This document shows, piece by piece, positions 56,803 to 64,000 of a stretch of 64,000 nucleotides of DNA. The notes under the pieces were generated by a model. It was not told where the DNA came from, searched no databases, and worked only from the letters and a program-made list of their open reading frames with translations. The first letter of the stretch is position 1; the number at the start of each line of letters is the position of its first letter. The stretch is from Defluviitaleaceae bacterium (GTDB taxonomy: Bacteria; Bacillota; Clostridia; Lachnospirales; WQUN01). The stretch is taken from the NCBI GenBank assembly GCA_009779755.1, contig WRDO01000009.1, forward strand, positions 27,486-91,485. Direction: 5' to 3'. Made by a program: the position numbers and the translations under genes.

Positions 56803-57390
56803 TTAATTTTGCTTCGCGTTTTCATTTCTTGCTTGTTTTTCCAACTCCATGAATTTTTTAATGGCTTTAATCATTACATCATCAGGATTTTTATGCCTCA
56901 CAAGTTTGCCGGTAGCACCGACGCAACAATAACCAATATCCTTTCCAAGAATATTTATGGTTTTACCGGGTATGCAACGCTTTTTCGGATTACATCCGGG
57001 AGCCTTTGCCATACCGAAATAGGGGCTTCTTTCACCATAGGTACAATAACTTGTGCCATTCCAAATGATTTCTTGTAACCCTTCGTTAGCAATTATTTCG
57101 CTGTAATCATCCATATTTGTAAGATGCAAGCCAACGCTCCAATCCCCTTGGGAAAGTGCCGCGTGGTTGACGCTTAAAGTGTATAAAGTCTTGTTTTTAT
57201 ACTTAACCTCCCATAAATACGGGGAGCTACGGCTAACCTTTGGAGGGATTTTATTATCCCGAAGCCATGCGACGAAACCGAGTGCATTTTCTTTGCGTTC
57301 ATCGTCGCAGCATTTCATAATTAAATCTTCGGGTATAGGTTTATCCTTGATAAATTGTTGCAAACCGGTTAATTTTATTTCTTCCGACAT
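56803..57390 (-). CDS. Unknown cysteine-containing protein linked to the AraC/papain-like gene
   Basis: 195 residues, no signal peptide or membrane segment. Distinct parts are FVAWLRDNKIPPKVSRSSPY, the cysteine region GCNPKKRCIPGKTINILGKD with YCCVG after it, and a helical end NPDDVMIKAIKKFMELEKQ. The four cysteines could bind metal. It follows the AraC/papain-like gene by two bases, so it is co-transcribed. A broken relative lies at 58999-59290 with matching ILG and IKxIKK segments. Function unknown. Confidence 0.6.
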   Translation of the reverse strand: MSEEIKLTGLQQFIKDKPIPEDLIMKCCDDERKENALGFVAWLRDNKIPPKVSRSSPYLWEVKYKNKTLYTLSVNHAALSQGDWSVGLHLTNMDDYSEIIANEGLQEIIWNGTSYCTYGERSPYFGMAKAPGCNPKKRCIPGKTINILGKDIGYCCVGATGKLVRHKNPDDVMIKAIKKFMELEKQARNENAKQN

Positions 57391-57392
57391 TT

Positions 57393-58853
57393 TTACATCC
57401 TCCCGTTATCATTTATTATTTCAACCACTTGATCAAGACGTTGCGCATAATCACGGAAAAGGGCGGATACTTTCGAGAGTTTTTCCTTGTCGCGCATGGT
57501 AATTTTTACTTCGTCCATATCCATACCGGCACCTAATTCATCCAACTTTACCCACAACCCACATCGACCGTCTCTTGAAGCATTTCCATCTTCCAATGCT
57601 TTATTAATTCTTTCGCTCAAAGGAATTAAATACGAATAAGATTGGTTCATATCGGCGAGTTTGTTAAAAATGCTTGTTGAAACTCCCCCCGCGTTTGTGG
57701 CAAGATGCGCGACATATACGCCGTAGTTCTCCCAAAGGGGAATGTTTGCATCACTAAACCGCCCCGCGTCAATATCATCAGCCCAAACGCGGAAAGCCAT
57801 TGCACCAAAACACTTTCCGTCACGTTCGGGCAAAGTCAACCAATGCGTCATTTTTTTTATCGCTTTAATATAGAGTTCTTCAAGCGTAACTTCGCGTTGT
57901 TTTTCACCTATAAATATCAAATCCATCTTATTTTCACCCGTTAAGATGCAATCGATATATGATGTTTGATTTGTATCAGCATTTTGATTTACATCGGTAT
58001 CATGAAAAAGCAACCTTACAATATTTCCTCCATGATTATACCCAACTATTAAACAATGGGTTCCAACGTCCGAGTTCCAATCAGGCATATCATGCAAATT
58101 CGTTTTTACAAGAACGGGGATGTCACGGTCAATCATTTCAACGATTTTTTTGATATATCTGCCATTATCAGCGTTAAGTTCATTTGCTGTTACGTATTCA
58201 TGGTTATACCCAAGCGTGTCGAAAATATATTTGATATTTTCTGCTCCCGCCAAATAACCCGACGGACAATACTCACAACCGATTGAAAGATTCCGGTTAT
58301 ATACTTGCGCGACGGTATCTCCTGTAATCGCGGCAATGTCCCAAAAATCAGGTTTTTCGCCCTCTCCCATACATTCCAAAATAAACTTCATACAATCCGG
58401 CAGTCCGTAATTATGGCCTTTTCCTCCGTCGAGTAACGGGCGGCTGTTTTTAATCCTTTTCATTTTCGCATCTCCTTCGATATGTTTAATTGAAAGGGTA
58501 TAATGCAGACGATGAAATGGTTTTAATGCGGATTGATTTTGTCTGGCGAATGACGGCGAAACACTATATTCCCGCTTAAAAGCAACGCTGAACGCATCTG
58601 CGGATTCATAACCGTATCTTACGGCAATATCAATAATTTTTTCGCTTGTATTCAAAATGTCATTTGCCGCACATGACAGCCTTCTTCGCCTAATGTATTC
58701 GGAAAGTGCCATGCCTGTTGTTAAGCAAAAAAACCGTTGAAACGCCGATATGGGCGAAAGTGTGATTTTGCTGATCTCGTCATAATCTACATAGTTCTGT
58801 AAATTTTTTTCAATATAGTGAATTGCCCTGTTAAGCCTGTCAATGGACTCCAT
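57393..58853 (-). CDS. AraC-type regulator fused to a papain-like (C39/BtrH_N-like) domain
   Basis: 486 residues. The N-terminal ~105 residues are an AraC/XylS DNA-binding domain with two helix-turn-helices (YDEISKITLSPISAFQRFF and IIDIAVRYGYESADAFSVAF KREYSVSPSFARQ). Usually this domain is C-terminal. The next ~250 residues begin GGKGHNYGLPDCMKFILECM and contain GTHCLIVGYNHGGNIVRLLF, the order of Cys then His expected for papain-like C39/BtrH-N folds (protease or acyltransferase). The C-terminus is helical (KLSKVSALFRDYAQRLDQVV). GAAAGGGGGG precedes ATG 58853. It may sense a peptide or ligand through the fused domain; this is inference. Confidence 0.7.
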   Translation of the reverse strand: MESIDRLNRAIHYIEKNLQNYVDYDEISKITLSPISAFQRFFCLTTGMALSEYIRRRRLSCAANDILNTSEKIIDIAVRYGYESADAFSVAFKREYSVSPSFARQNQSALKPFHRLHYTLSIKHIEGDAKMKRIKNSRPLLDGGKGHNYGLPDCMKFILECMGEGEKPDFWDIAAITGDTVAQVYNRNLSIGCEYCPSGYLAGAENIKYIFDTLGYNHEYVTANELNADNGRYIKKIVEMIDRDIPVLVKTNLHDMPDWNSDVGTHCLIVGYNHGGNIVRLLFHDTDVNQNADTNQTSYIDCILTGENKMDLIFIGEKQREVTLEELYIKAIKKMTHWLTLPERDGKCFGAMAFRVWADDIDAGRFSDANIPLWENYGVYVAHLATNAGGVSTSIFNKLADMNQSYSYLIPLSERINKALEDGNASRDGRCGLWVKLDELGAGMDMDEVKITMRDKEKLSKVSALFRDYAQRLDQVVEIINDNGRM

Positions 58854-58998
58854 TACATCGTCCCCCCTTTCAAAATAATTATATCTGTTGAAAATAACAA
58901 ATACCCGTCATTTTAATAACGAAGATGTCAACATCTCAGGAAGTATGATAATAAAAATTTTTCGCAAGTTCCGCATTTGAAGCGGCACATAAGTTTAG

Positions 58999-59290
58999 TT
59001 ATTTTCTTCTGTCTCCCCGCTCTATATCAATCAACTTTTTTATGTACTTAATAGCCGTTGCATCAGGGTCACAAAAATACCAAGGATAATAATTACCGCA
59101 TAGGCTTTTTAACTCTTCTCCCAAAATCGTTATATTTCGTTTATGCCCGCCATACTTGCAAATGGAAATGCGTGGGTTCTACATGCGGGTTGTTCCAATC
59201 GTTCCGGACAAATACGGCTTTTCCGATAAACCTGTATGACCCTTCTTTGACGATTTCAAATAAGACAACCCCTTTTGCGTGGTTAATTAT
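58999..59290 (-). pseudogene. Broken relative of the 56803-57390 gene
   Basis: This 437-bp gap (58854-59290) holds no intact gene. On the minus strand two frames carry protein-like sequence. The first reads GVVLFEIVKEGSYRFIGKAV and FVRNDWNNPHV; the second reads NPRISICKYGGHKRNITILG, EELKSLCGNYYPWYFCDPDA and TAIKYIKKLIDIERGDRRK before TAA 58999-59001. The second resembles the neighbour's C-terminus (C-x..-INILGKD ... NPDD-IKAIKKFMELE). A frameshift near 59180-59190 and a missing 5' end, cut at the TolC-like stop codon, show it is a remnant. Confidence 0.55.
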
Positions 59291-60397
59291 TTATTGGTTT
59301 GCCAACGATAATCCGGCCAGCCATAATTGATAGTAGGTATTTAACAAGGTTAATTCCCGTTCCAACACGGAAAATCGCGCGTTTTCCACTTCAAAGGGCG
59401 TCACACGCCCCAATTCCAATAGCTTATGGGTTGAGTTCAAATCATATATCGCTTGCTCCAATGCCGATAACCCGGCGGCTTTTTGGTTTATAAGCAGCGT
59501 TATATAGTTGTAAGCGGCGCGTATATTTGCTTCCATAACGTGTATAGCGGTATCCCGTTCTCTTACGGCGGTTTCGTATCCGTTAACCAACTCGTTCCAC
59601 GTATATTGAAGACCATCGTCCGAAAATCGCCAAACATTACTTTGCCGATAAGCCGAAGTCATGTTCCTGCGTAAAAAAAAGTCCCGTTCTTCCCTACGCG
59701 TTTCTATGTTTATTTGCGTTTGCCGGATAGCGGGTGTTTGAGGTATCAAGGATTCGATGTATAAATCCAAATCTTCAGGCAATTCCGGTAATTCCGCGGT
59801 AAACTCGACCCTTGTCATTTGATAAAGGGGTTGCTGTAAGATATGGTTCAACGCCTGCCGCTGATCATACTCCGTCAAAAACAAACGGTCCAATTCCATG
59901 TGCCGTTCGGTTACGCTCCGTTTGGCGGCTTGTAAGGCTTGGGTGCTTGTCAGGCCAAACCGGTGCATAATTATTACACGCCGTAGATTTTCCTCTTGCA
60001 AAACCAACCGCGCCTCTGCGATTTTTATATGATTCTCCGTAACGGATATATTAACCAGCGCGTTTCGAAGTGAACGTTCTGTGTTTGCGTTGATTATTTC
60101 CCCGGATAGGTGTAAATATCGTATATGTTGTTCATGGTTGGTAATTTGCTTGCGATGGTTTTCCCTTGTATGTTCGTCTTCACATATAAATTCTTGCAAT
60201 ACCCTGCGTATCCTGTCAATTTCGCTCCCGTGGGTATTTATTTGTATCTCCAAGTTATGGATTGCCGATAAATCCTCCAATGCCAATTCCAACGCCTGTT
60301 CATAGGACAAGACCACCTGCCCGAATACGGCGGGACAATAAATAACAACAAGCGCGAACAACAAACAACCGAATATTATTCTTTTCACCTTAATCAT
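59291..60397 (-). CDS. TolC/OEP-like coiled-coil exported protein
   Basis: 368 residues from ATG 60397 (GGAGG 5 nt upstream; overlaps the MacB-core stop as ATGA). A signal peptide (MIKVKRIIFGCLLFALVVIY, cleavage near VFGQ) is followed by the OEP opening pattern LSYEQALELALEDLSAIHNL. Two similar halves of long helices follow (residues ~30-190 and ~200-368) with GLTSTQALQAAKRSVTERHM and LELGRVTPFEVENARFSVLE, typical of TolC-family efflux proteins. The length is slightly below the usual 400-450. No other outer-membrane gene is visible, so its role in this organism is unclear. It forms an operon with the HlyD-like and MacB-core genes. Confidence 0.7.
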   Translation of the reverse strand: MIKVKRIIFGCLLFALVVIYCPAVFGQVVLSYEQALELALEDLSAIHNLEIQINTHGSEIDRIRRVLQEFICEDEHTRENHRKQITNHEQHIRYLHLSGEIINANTERSLRNALVNISVTENHIKIAEARLVLQEENLRRVIIMHRFGLTSTQALQAAKRSVTERHMELDRLFLTEYDQRQALNHILQQPLYQMTRVEFTAELPELPEDLDLYIESLIPQTPAIRQTQINIETRREERDFFLRRNMTSAYRQSNVWRFSDDGLQYTWNELVNGYETAVRERDTAIHVMEANIRAAYNYITLLINQKAAGLSALEQAIYDLNSTHKLLELGRVTPFEVENARFSVLERELTLLNTYYQLWLAGLSLANQ

Positions 60398-61221
60398 TTC
60401 CGCCTCCAAACAATAATTAAAAATAATAAGTTAAACAACCCAACTGCTCCCGTTATTAAGGCGTAATTTCCGTATCGGTTTAATTGGCTTAACCGTCGCA
60501 TTCCGTAAGATAAATACCCCTCCGGCGGTAAAGGCGTGTTTTGACCGGGTATACCGATATTTTTTACGTATCGGTTAATGTCTACAATGGCGTATTCGCC
60601 GGGGTTTTTGCGTATATGGTCACGAAGCATTTTCTGTGTATCCAACTCGGCGTTTAAAGAATTATATTCATGCGCCTGTATATACAAGGTCGTAACGGGC
60701 AAGCCCTCAGTCGCGGTGCGCAACGGCATCCATGCCGTATTGAGTGAATCCGCCCGTGCTTTGCCCTGACGCACCACACCGATAATTACATGGGAAATGC
60801 CGTTGATTCCCACCTCAAGCCCGATGACGTCAACACCGCCGAACAAACGCCAAGCCAAAGCCTCGTTAATAACGATATTATTTAAATCCCCGTGGGAATG
60901 CCAGTGGCTCCCTTCCAAGAAATTCATAAAATACATTTCAAAGTAATATCCCTCGGTATAGATTACCGTAGCGGGTTCTTGCTGTACAGGTGTCGAAACC
61001 AAAATATTACCGCGGCTTGCGGGTACAATCGTATAATCGGGGAAGGAAAACCGCAAAGGTTCGATATCGCTTTGGGAAAAATGCAACCGGCTTTCGTTTA
61101 ACAAGGGTGCGATAAAATAGATGTCATTGACAAAATACCGCTTGGCCAAAGAATAACAACCCGCCGTTGCAACCAACGCGGCAATAAAAACCAAGAAATT
61201 AAATAAAGCGAATACTTTCAT
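60394..61221 (-). CDS. MacB-type periplasmic-core protein lacking the FtsX permease part
   Basis: 275 residues with an N-terminal membrane helix (MKVFALFNFLVFIAALVATA) and a C-terminal helix (YALITGAVGLFNLLFLIIVW), enclosing an extracytoplasmic MacB-core-like domain (VNDIYFIAPLLNES, VIYTEGYYFEMYFMNFLEGS, NNIVINEALAWRLFGGVDVI, GLEVGINGISHVIIGVVRQG). The pattern N-E-A-L-A-x-x-L-F-G is typical of the MacB core. The usual four-helix FtsX permease is reduced, so transport function is doubtful. Overlaps both neighbours by 4 nt. Confidence 0.65.
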   Translation of the reverse strand: MKVFALFNFLVFIAALVATAGCYSLAKRYFVNDIYFIAPLLNESRLHFSQSDIEPLRFSFPDYTIVPASRGNILVSTPVQQEPATVIYTEGYYFEMYFMNFLEGSHWHSHGDLNNIVINEALAWRLFGGVDVIGLEVGINGISHVIIGVVRQGKARADSLNTAWMPLRTATEGLPVTTLYIQAHEYNSLNAELDTQKMLRDHIRKNPGEYAIVDINRYVKNIGIPGQNTPLPPEGYLSYGMRRLSQLNRYGNYALITGAVGLFNLLFLIIVWRRK

Positions 61222-62642
61222 GGGGCTTCCACCAAGCGTACACGGTCCCCCTCGGAAACAGGCCTGTCGCTGTTAACCACGATAGGACTTTGGGGCAGTG
61301 TTTGGCCGTGACGCGCCGTTATGGCTACGCTTCGCGCATCCCTTCTACCTGGTTCCACCATTATGGTTTGGAGGTAATAACGGCTCCCGAATCTACCTTC
61401 CTCCGCTTCCACATACAAAATATAATAACCCGTCTGATGACTGCGCAACGCGCTTAGGGGAATGGCATTGGGTGCGTTTGTACTCCTGTCCCTGACGGTG
61501 ACCCCGGCCATTTCTCCGCCGGCCAATTCCCCGCTTGTTACTTCAACGGTTACCGCCAAACGCCCCCCCTGCGGAATGACGCGGACGACGGTCCCCTCAA
61601 GGGACGTATTGCCGACGGTTATCCCCACATTTTGGTTGGCCCTGATAAAATCCTGGCTTTGGGGAAAAAACGCCTCTATGGTAAAACGGTTATTCCGTAT
61701 CGCCGTTGTCATTACGGGCGTACCCTCCGCCACATAGGAACCGATATCCAGCCCGGACAAAATATGTGTAACCACACGGCTGGACGGGGTACCCGTTTCC
61801 AAACGTACCTGATAAACTCCGCCTTCATCAATCCGTTCAATCAAATTTTCCATACGGCTTTCCACCCGTTCGTTATCCAGTAGCAAGGCGCGTATTTGGA
61901 AACCGAGCTGTGTTATCAAATTTTGCTGGTTGCGGATTTGCGTGTTGTGGGCGCGGGCGGCAGCCTCCACGCTTTCGTCATAATTCAACAGGGCCCGTTC
62001 ATAGGCTTCGATAGCTTGCTCCCGCCGCTGATAAACGCTTTCCCGCGCTTGTATCAACCGGAGCAAATCATTTTCCCTGTCCGTAACCTGTTGACGCGGA
62101 ATAAGGCCCATAAAATACAGGGATTCAAGGATTTGTATGCTTTCCCGTACGGTTTCCATATCGTTGGTGTTAGCGGTTAACTGTAAATCAAATTCCAACA
62201 GGTTTATCGAAGGAACGGCAGGAGTGATTACCGGTTCCTCCCGTATCAAAGAAAGCTGCCGCTGCGCGTTCCCCAATTCGCTTTGCGCCCTTTCGATGTT
62301 GAGGGCGATTACACGTTGCTCGTGGTGCGCCGTGTCCAATTGGTCGTACAGCGTCCGCACGTCAACGGAAAGGGTGAACAACACCGACGCGGCGTTGGTG
62401 ATGTCCCCAATTTCCATGATTTGCGTAATCCTGCCGCCGACGGGGGCAAAAATCCGCTCTGTGTCCGCGGGGTTTACCAAACCGTGGGACAAAGCCTCCG
62501 GCGCGATAACCCTTGATTGTATAAACGCCAAAGATACCTGCGGCAATTGCATATCCACCAGCGTACGCGAAAAAAACGTAAGTAATAAAACCAACAACGC
62601 GAAAACGACCGTTATCCTTGTTAATATCCTCTTATATCCCAT
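61218..62642 (-). CDS. HlyD/RND-type membrane-fusion (adaptor) protein
   Basis: 474 residues. One N-terminal membrane segment (ITVVFALLVLLLTFFSRTLV), a barrel/lipoyl half-motif (IFAPVGGRITQIMEIGDITN), a long coiled-coil hairpin (residues ~90-270: LDTAHHEQRVIALNIERAQS and RESVYQRREQAIEAYERALL), a second lipoyl half and beta-barrel (VGITVGNTSLEGTVVRVIPQ, RSTNAPNAIPLSALRSHQTG). Adaptors of this type join an inner-membrane pump to a TolC protein. It overlaps the MacB-core gene by 4 nt and follows the MalG-like permease by 12 bp. Confidence 0.8.
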   Translation of the reverse strand: MGYKRILTRITVVFALLVLLLTFFSRTLVDMQLPQVSLAFIQSRVIAPEALSHGLVNPADTERIFAPVGGRITQIMEIGDITNAASVLFTLSVDVRTLYDQLDTAHHEQRVIALNIERAQSELGNAQRQLSLIREEPVITPAVPSINLLEFDLQLTANTNDMETVRESIQILESLYFMGLIPRQQVTDRENDLLRLIQARESVYQRREQAIEAYERALLNYDESVEAAARAHNTQIRNQQNLITQLGFQIRALLLDNERVESRMENLIERIDEGGVYQVRLETGTPSSRVVTHILSGLDIGSYVAEGTPVMTTAIRNNRFTIEAFFPQSQDFIRANQNVGITVGNTSLEGTVVRVIPQGGRLAVTVEVTSGELAGGEMAGVTVRDRSTNAPNAIPLSALRSHQTGYYILYVEAEEGRFGSRYYLQTIMVEPGRRDARSVAITARHGQTLPQSPIVVNSDRPVSEGDRVRLVEAP

Positions 62643-62654
62643 ATCATCCTCCCT

Positions 62655-63527
62655 TTATTTCAAGCCCGACATCCTCATACCGTCGATTAAATACTCCTGC
62701 CCGTGCAAAAACGCAAGCAACGCGGGCAGCATATAGAAAAACGAAGCTGCGAAGATAATCTGATAGTTACCCGACAGCCTGGACAAGTAAACGCTCAGCG
62801 GCATCATCGCCGGGTTGGTGATAAACACGATGGCCTGGTCCACCACATTCCAATAATCAATAAACACCAGTAATGCCAATGCCGCGACCGCGGGCTTTAA
62901 CAGCGGCGTGACAATCGAAACCAATATGCGCAATTGACCGGCCCCGTCGATTTTTGCCGCTTCGATAAATTCCACGGGCAAAGTCTTCAAAAATTGCCGC
63001 AAAAGAAACACGCCGAAAGGCGCGAACACCGCGGGTAAAATCACCGCAAGCACCGAATGGTCAATATTTAAAAATTGAGCGATGACAAACTGCGGCACCA
63101 AAATAACGGGTAAGGGCATCAGCATCACCACCATGTAAACAAAAAATAACTTTTCCTTGTGCCGCCATTTATTAAACTCAAAGGTGTAAGCCGCGGGTAC
63201 ACAGATAAGCAGCTGCCCCAGCACCGCGGGCAAAGTAATTAAAACCGAATTCCACAGGGCGTTCATGTAATTTACGTTGGTAAACAAAGCTAAAAATTGC
63301 CCGAGGGAAACCCGGTCGGGTATCAGCGTCATCCGCACGAAATGGATTTGCGATAAAAAATCCAGTCGGTAAAAATAATTGGCGGGCAATATACCCATGG
63401 AATAACGGCCCTGTATTTCAAAACCCGTCATAAACGAGTTAATAACCGTCACAAAAATAGGCATGGCAAATAACAGGGAAACGGTCCCTGTGATTAACAC
63501 CACCGTCGTGCCTTTTACCCTTTTCAT
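62655..63527 (-). CDS. MalG-type ABC sugar transporter permease
   Basis: 290 residues with six membrane helices. The EAA loop is EFIEAAKIDGAGQLRILVSI, in the position that contacts the ATPase, followed by TPLLKPAVAALALLVFIDYW. The C-terminus EYLIDGMRMSGLK fits the family (usually ...GLTAGAVKG). It pairs with the MalF-type permease encoded just upstream. Neither a solute-binding protein nor an ATPase is in the window. Confidence 0.88.
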   Translation of the reverse strand: MKRVKGTTVVLITGTVSLLFAMPIFVTVINSFMTGFEIQGRYSMGILPANYFYRLDFLSQIHFVRMTLIPDRVSLGQFLALFTNVNYMNALWNSVLITLPAVLGQLLICVPAAYTFEFNKWRHKEKLFFVYMVVMLMPLPVILVPQFVIAQFLNIDHSVLAVILPAVFAPFGVFLLRQFLKTLPVEFIEAAKIDGAGQLRILVSIVTPLLKPAVAALALLVFIDYWNVVDQAIVFITNPAMMPLSVYLSRLSGNYQIIFAASFFYMLPALLAFLHGQEYLIDGMRMSGLK

Positions 63528-63904
63528 AAGTAGGATTGCCTCTGTTGTAACCCATACATTCCCAATACCAATATAAAGATAAACCCGAAGGTAAAGAACG
63601 AAGCCGACGCCATAAATTGATAATTAAGGTTGGCAAACTGATTATTCAAAAAATGTTGCAACAAATAAATCGATTGGTTGGGATGCGTGCCCGTAAGCAG
63701 ATAAATCTCTCTAAATACCTTAAAGGAATTGACCACGGACAGGATAAACACCATCAAAAACGTAGGGCCGAGGTATGTAAGGGTCACGATGCGAAACTGC
63801 CGGAACCTGCCCGCGCCTTCTATGGAAGCGTATTCATAATAATCCTTCGGGATAAAATCCAGCCCCGCCTGAAAGAGTATAATAAATAAAATCGACAACG
63901 GGCT
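63524..63904 (-). pseudogene. MalF-type ABC permease gene truncated by an IS630-like element
   Basis: Only the last ~125 codons remain: SPLSILFIILFQAGLDFIPK, the EAA-type loop DYYEYASIEGAGRFRQFRIV, TLTYLGPTFLMVFILSVVNS and ASFFTFGFIFILVLGMYGLQ. Upstream of ~63,905 the homology ends and the sequence becomes that of a transposase gene on the other strand. The apparent start at 63976 lies inside the element and is not the native start. Its stop overlaps the MalG-type start by 4 nt. Confidence 0.75.
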
Positions 63905-64000
63905 TATGAAGTGATATAATAACAGTATGGCATATGATGCGAGATACAGAGAACAAGTGTTGAAATTCATCGGCAAAGGGAACTCTATCCAAAAAGCACA
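63905..64000 (+). mobile_element. IS630-type insertion sequence, left end (runs off window)
   Basis: Homology to the permease ends at a TA dinucleotide (63905-63906), the target IS630 elements duplicate. The transposase start follows 21 bp later. The right end is outside the window. Confidence 0.6.
63927..64000 (+). CDS. IS630-family transposase, N-terminal fragment
   Basis: ATG 63927 opens MAYDARYREQVLKFIGKGNS followed by IQKA, the helix-turn-helix opening typical of IS630-type transposases (often a separate first ORF). The frame continues past the window end. A TATAAT-like sequence (about 63915) lies just upstream. Confidence 0.65.
   Translation, partial: MAYDARYREQVLKFIGKGNSIQKA

Overview
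The window comes from a moderately GC-rich, endospore-forming member of the Firmicutes (Clostridia-like). The spore protease gene gpr and the sporulation phosphatase gene spoIIE show this, together with Firmicutes-type S12, long-form HPF, S-layer-homology proteins and an Lsa-type ABC-F protein. I cannot name a genus. I saw no rRNA, tRNA or CRISPR array.

Layout. (1) 1-2,700, plus strand: the end of a methyltransferase gene, an antibiotic-resistance-type ABC-F gene, a structured orphan RNA or leader with its own promoter and terminator, and a small unknown gene. (2) 2,696-8,053, minus strand: a four-gene overlapping operon in which a visibly AT-rich SMC-like ATPase and TOPRIM protein pair (probable anti-phage module) precedes an alpha-toroid protein and a GH10-like hydrolase. 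(3) 8,180-15,589, minus strand: the classical replication-origin-side operon rpmH-rnpA-yidD-yidC-jag-mnmE-mnmG-vanZ-like-unknown-rsmG, closed by a strong terminator. dnaA is not beside rpmH; a TrmH-type methylase is there instead. (4) 15,697-35,958: housekeeping and surface genes (apt, DUF1540, a PL8 lyase without signal peptide, gpr, an alpha-2-macroglobulin-like protein, aldo/keto reductase, an SLH protein, a Sel1/TPR membrane protein, rarA, a PrsA-like foldase, recJ, a YfcE-type phosphoesterase, the ITPase, hpf). (5) 35,983-46,277: two giant secreted proteins of about 1,600 and 1,830 residues in one operon. (6) 46,439-54,725: spoIIE, ahcY and the str operon rpsL-rpsG-fusA-tuf with clear sigma-A promoters. 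(7) 54,827-64,000: an accessory region with a frameshifted YoeB-like toxin and its antitoxin, a DUF4143-type ATPase behind a palindromic operator, an AraC regulator fused to a papain-like domain, a broken relative of the gene beside it, an export-like operon (two sugar-type ABC permeases, HlyD-like adaptor, MacB-core protein, TolC-like protein), and an IS630-type element that cuts the first permease gene.

How the genes work together. The origin-side block joins ribosome assembly (L34, RsmG), tRNA processing and modification (RnpA, MnmE/MnmG) and membrane insertion (YidC/YidD). The str block supplies translation machinery. The large SLH, Fn3-like and A2M proteins suggest a protein-rich cell surface. 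The best candidates for something new are the ATPase-TOPRIM module, the orphan RNA upstream of position 2,346, the AraC/papain-like fusion with its partner gene, and the mixed permease-adaptor-TolC operon.
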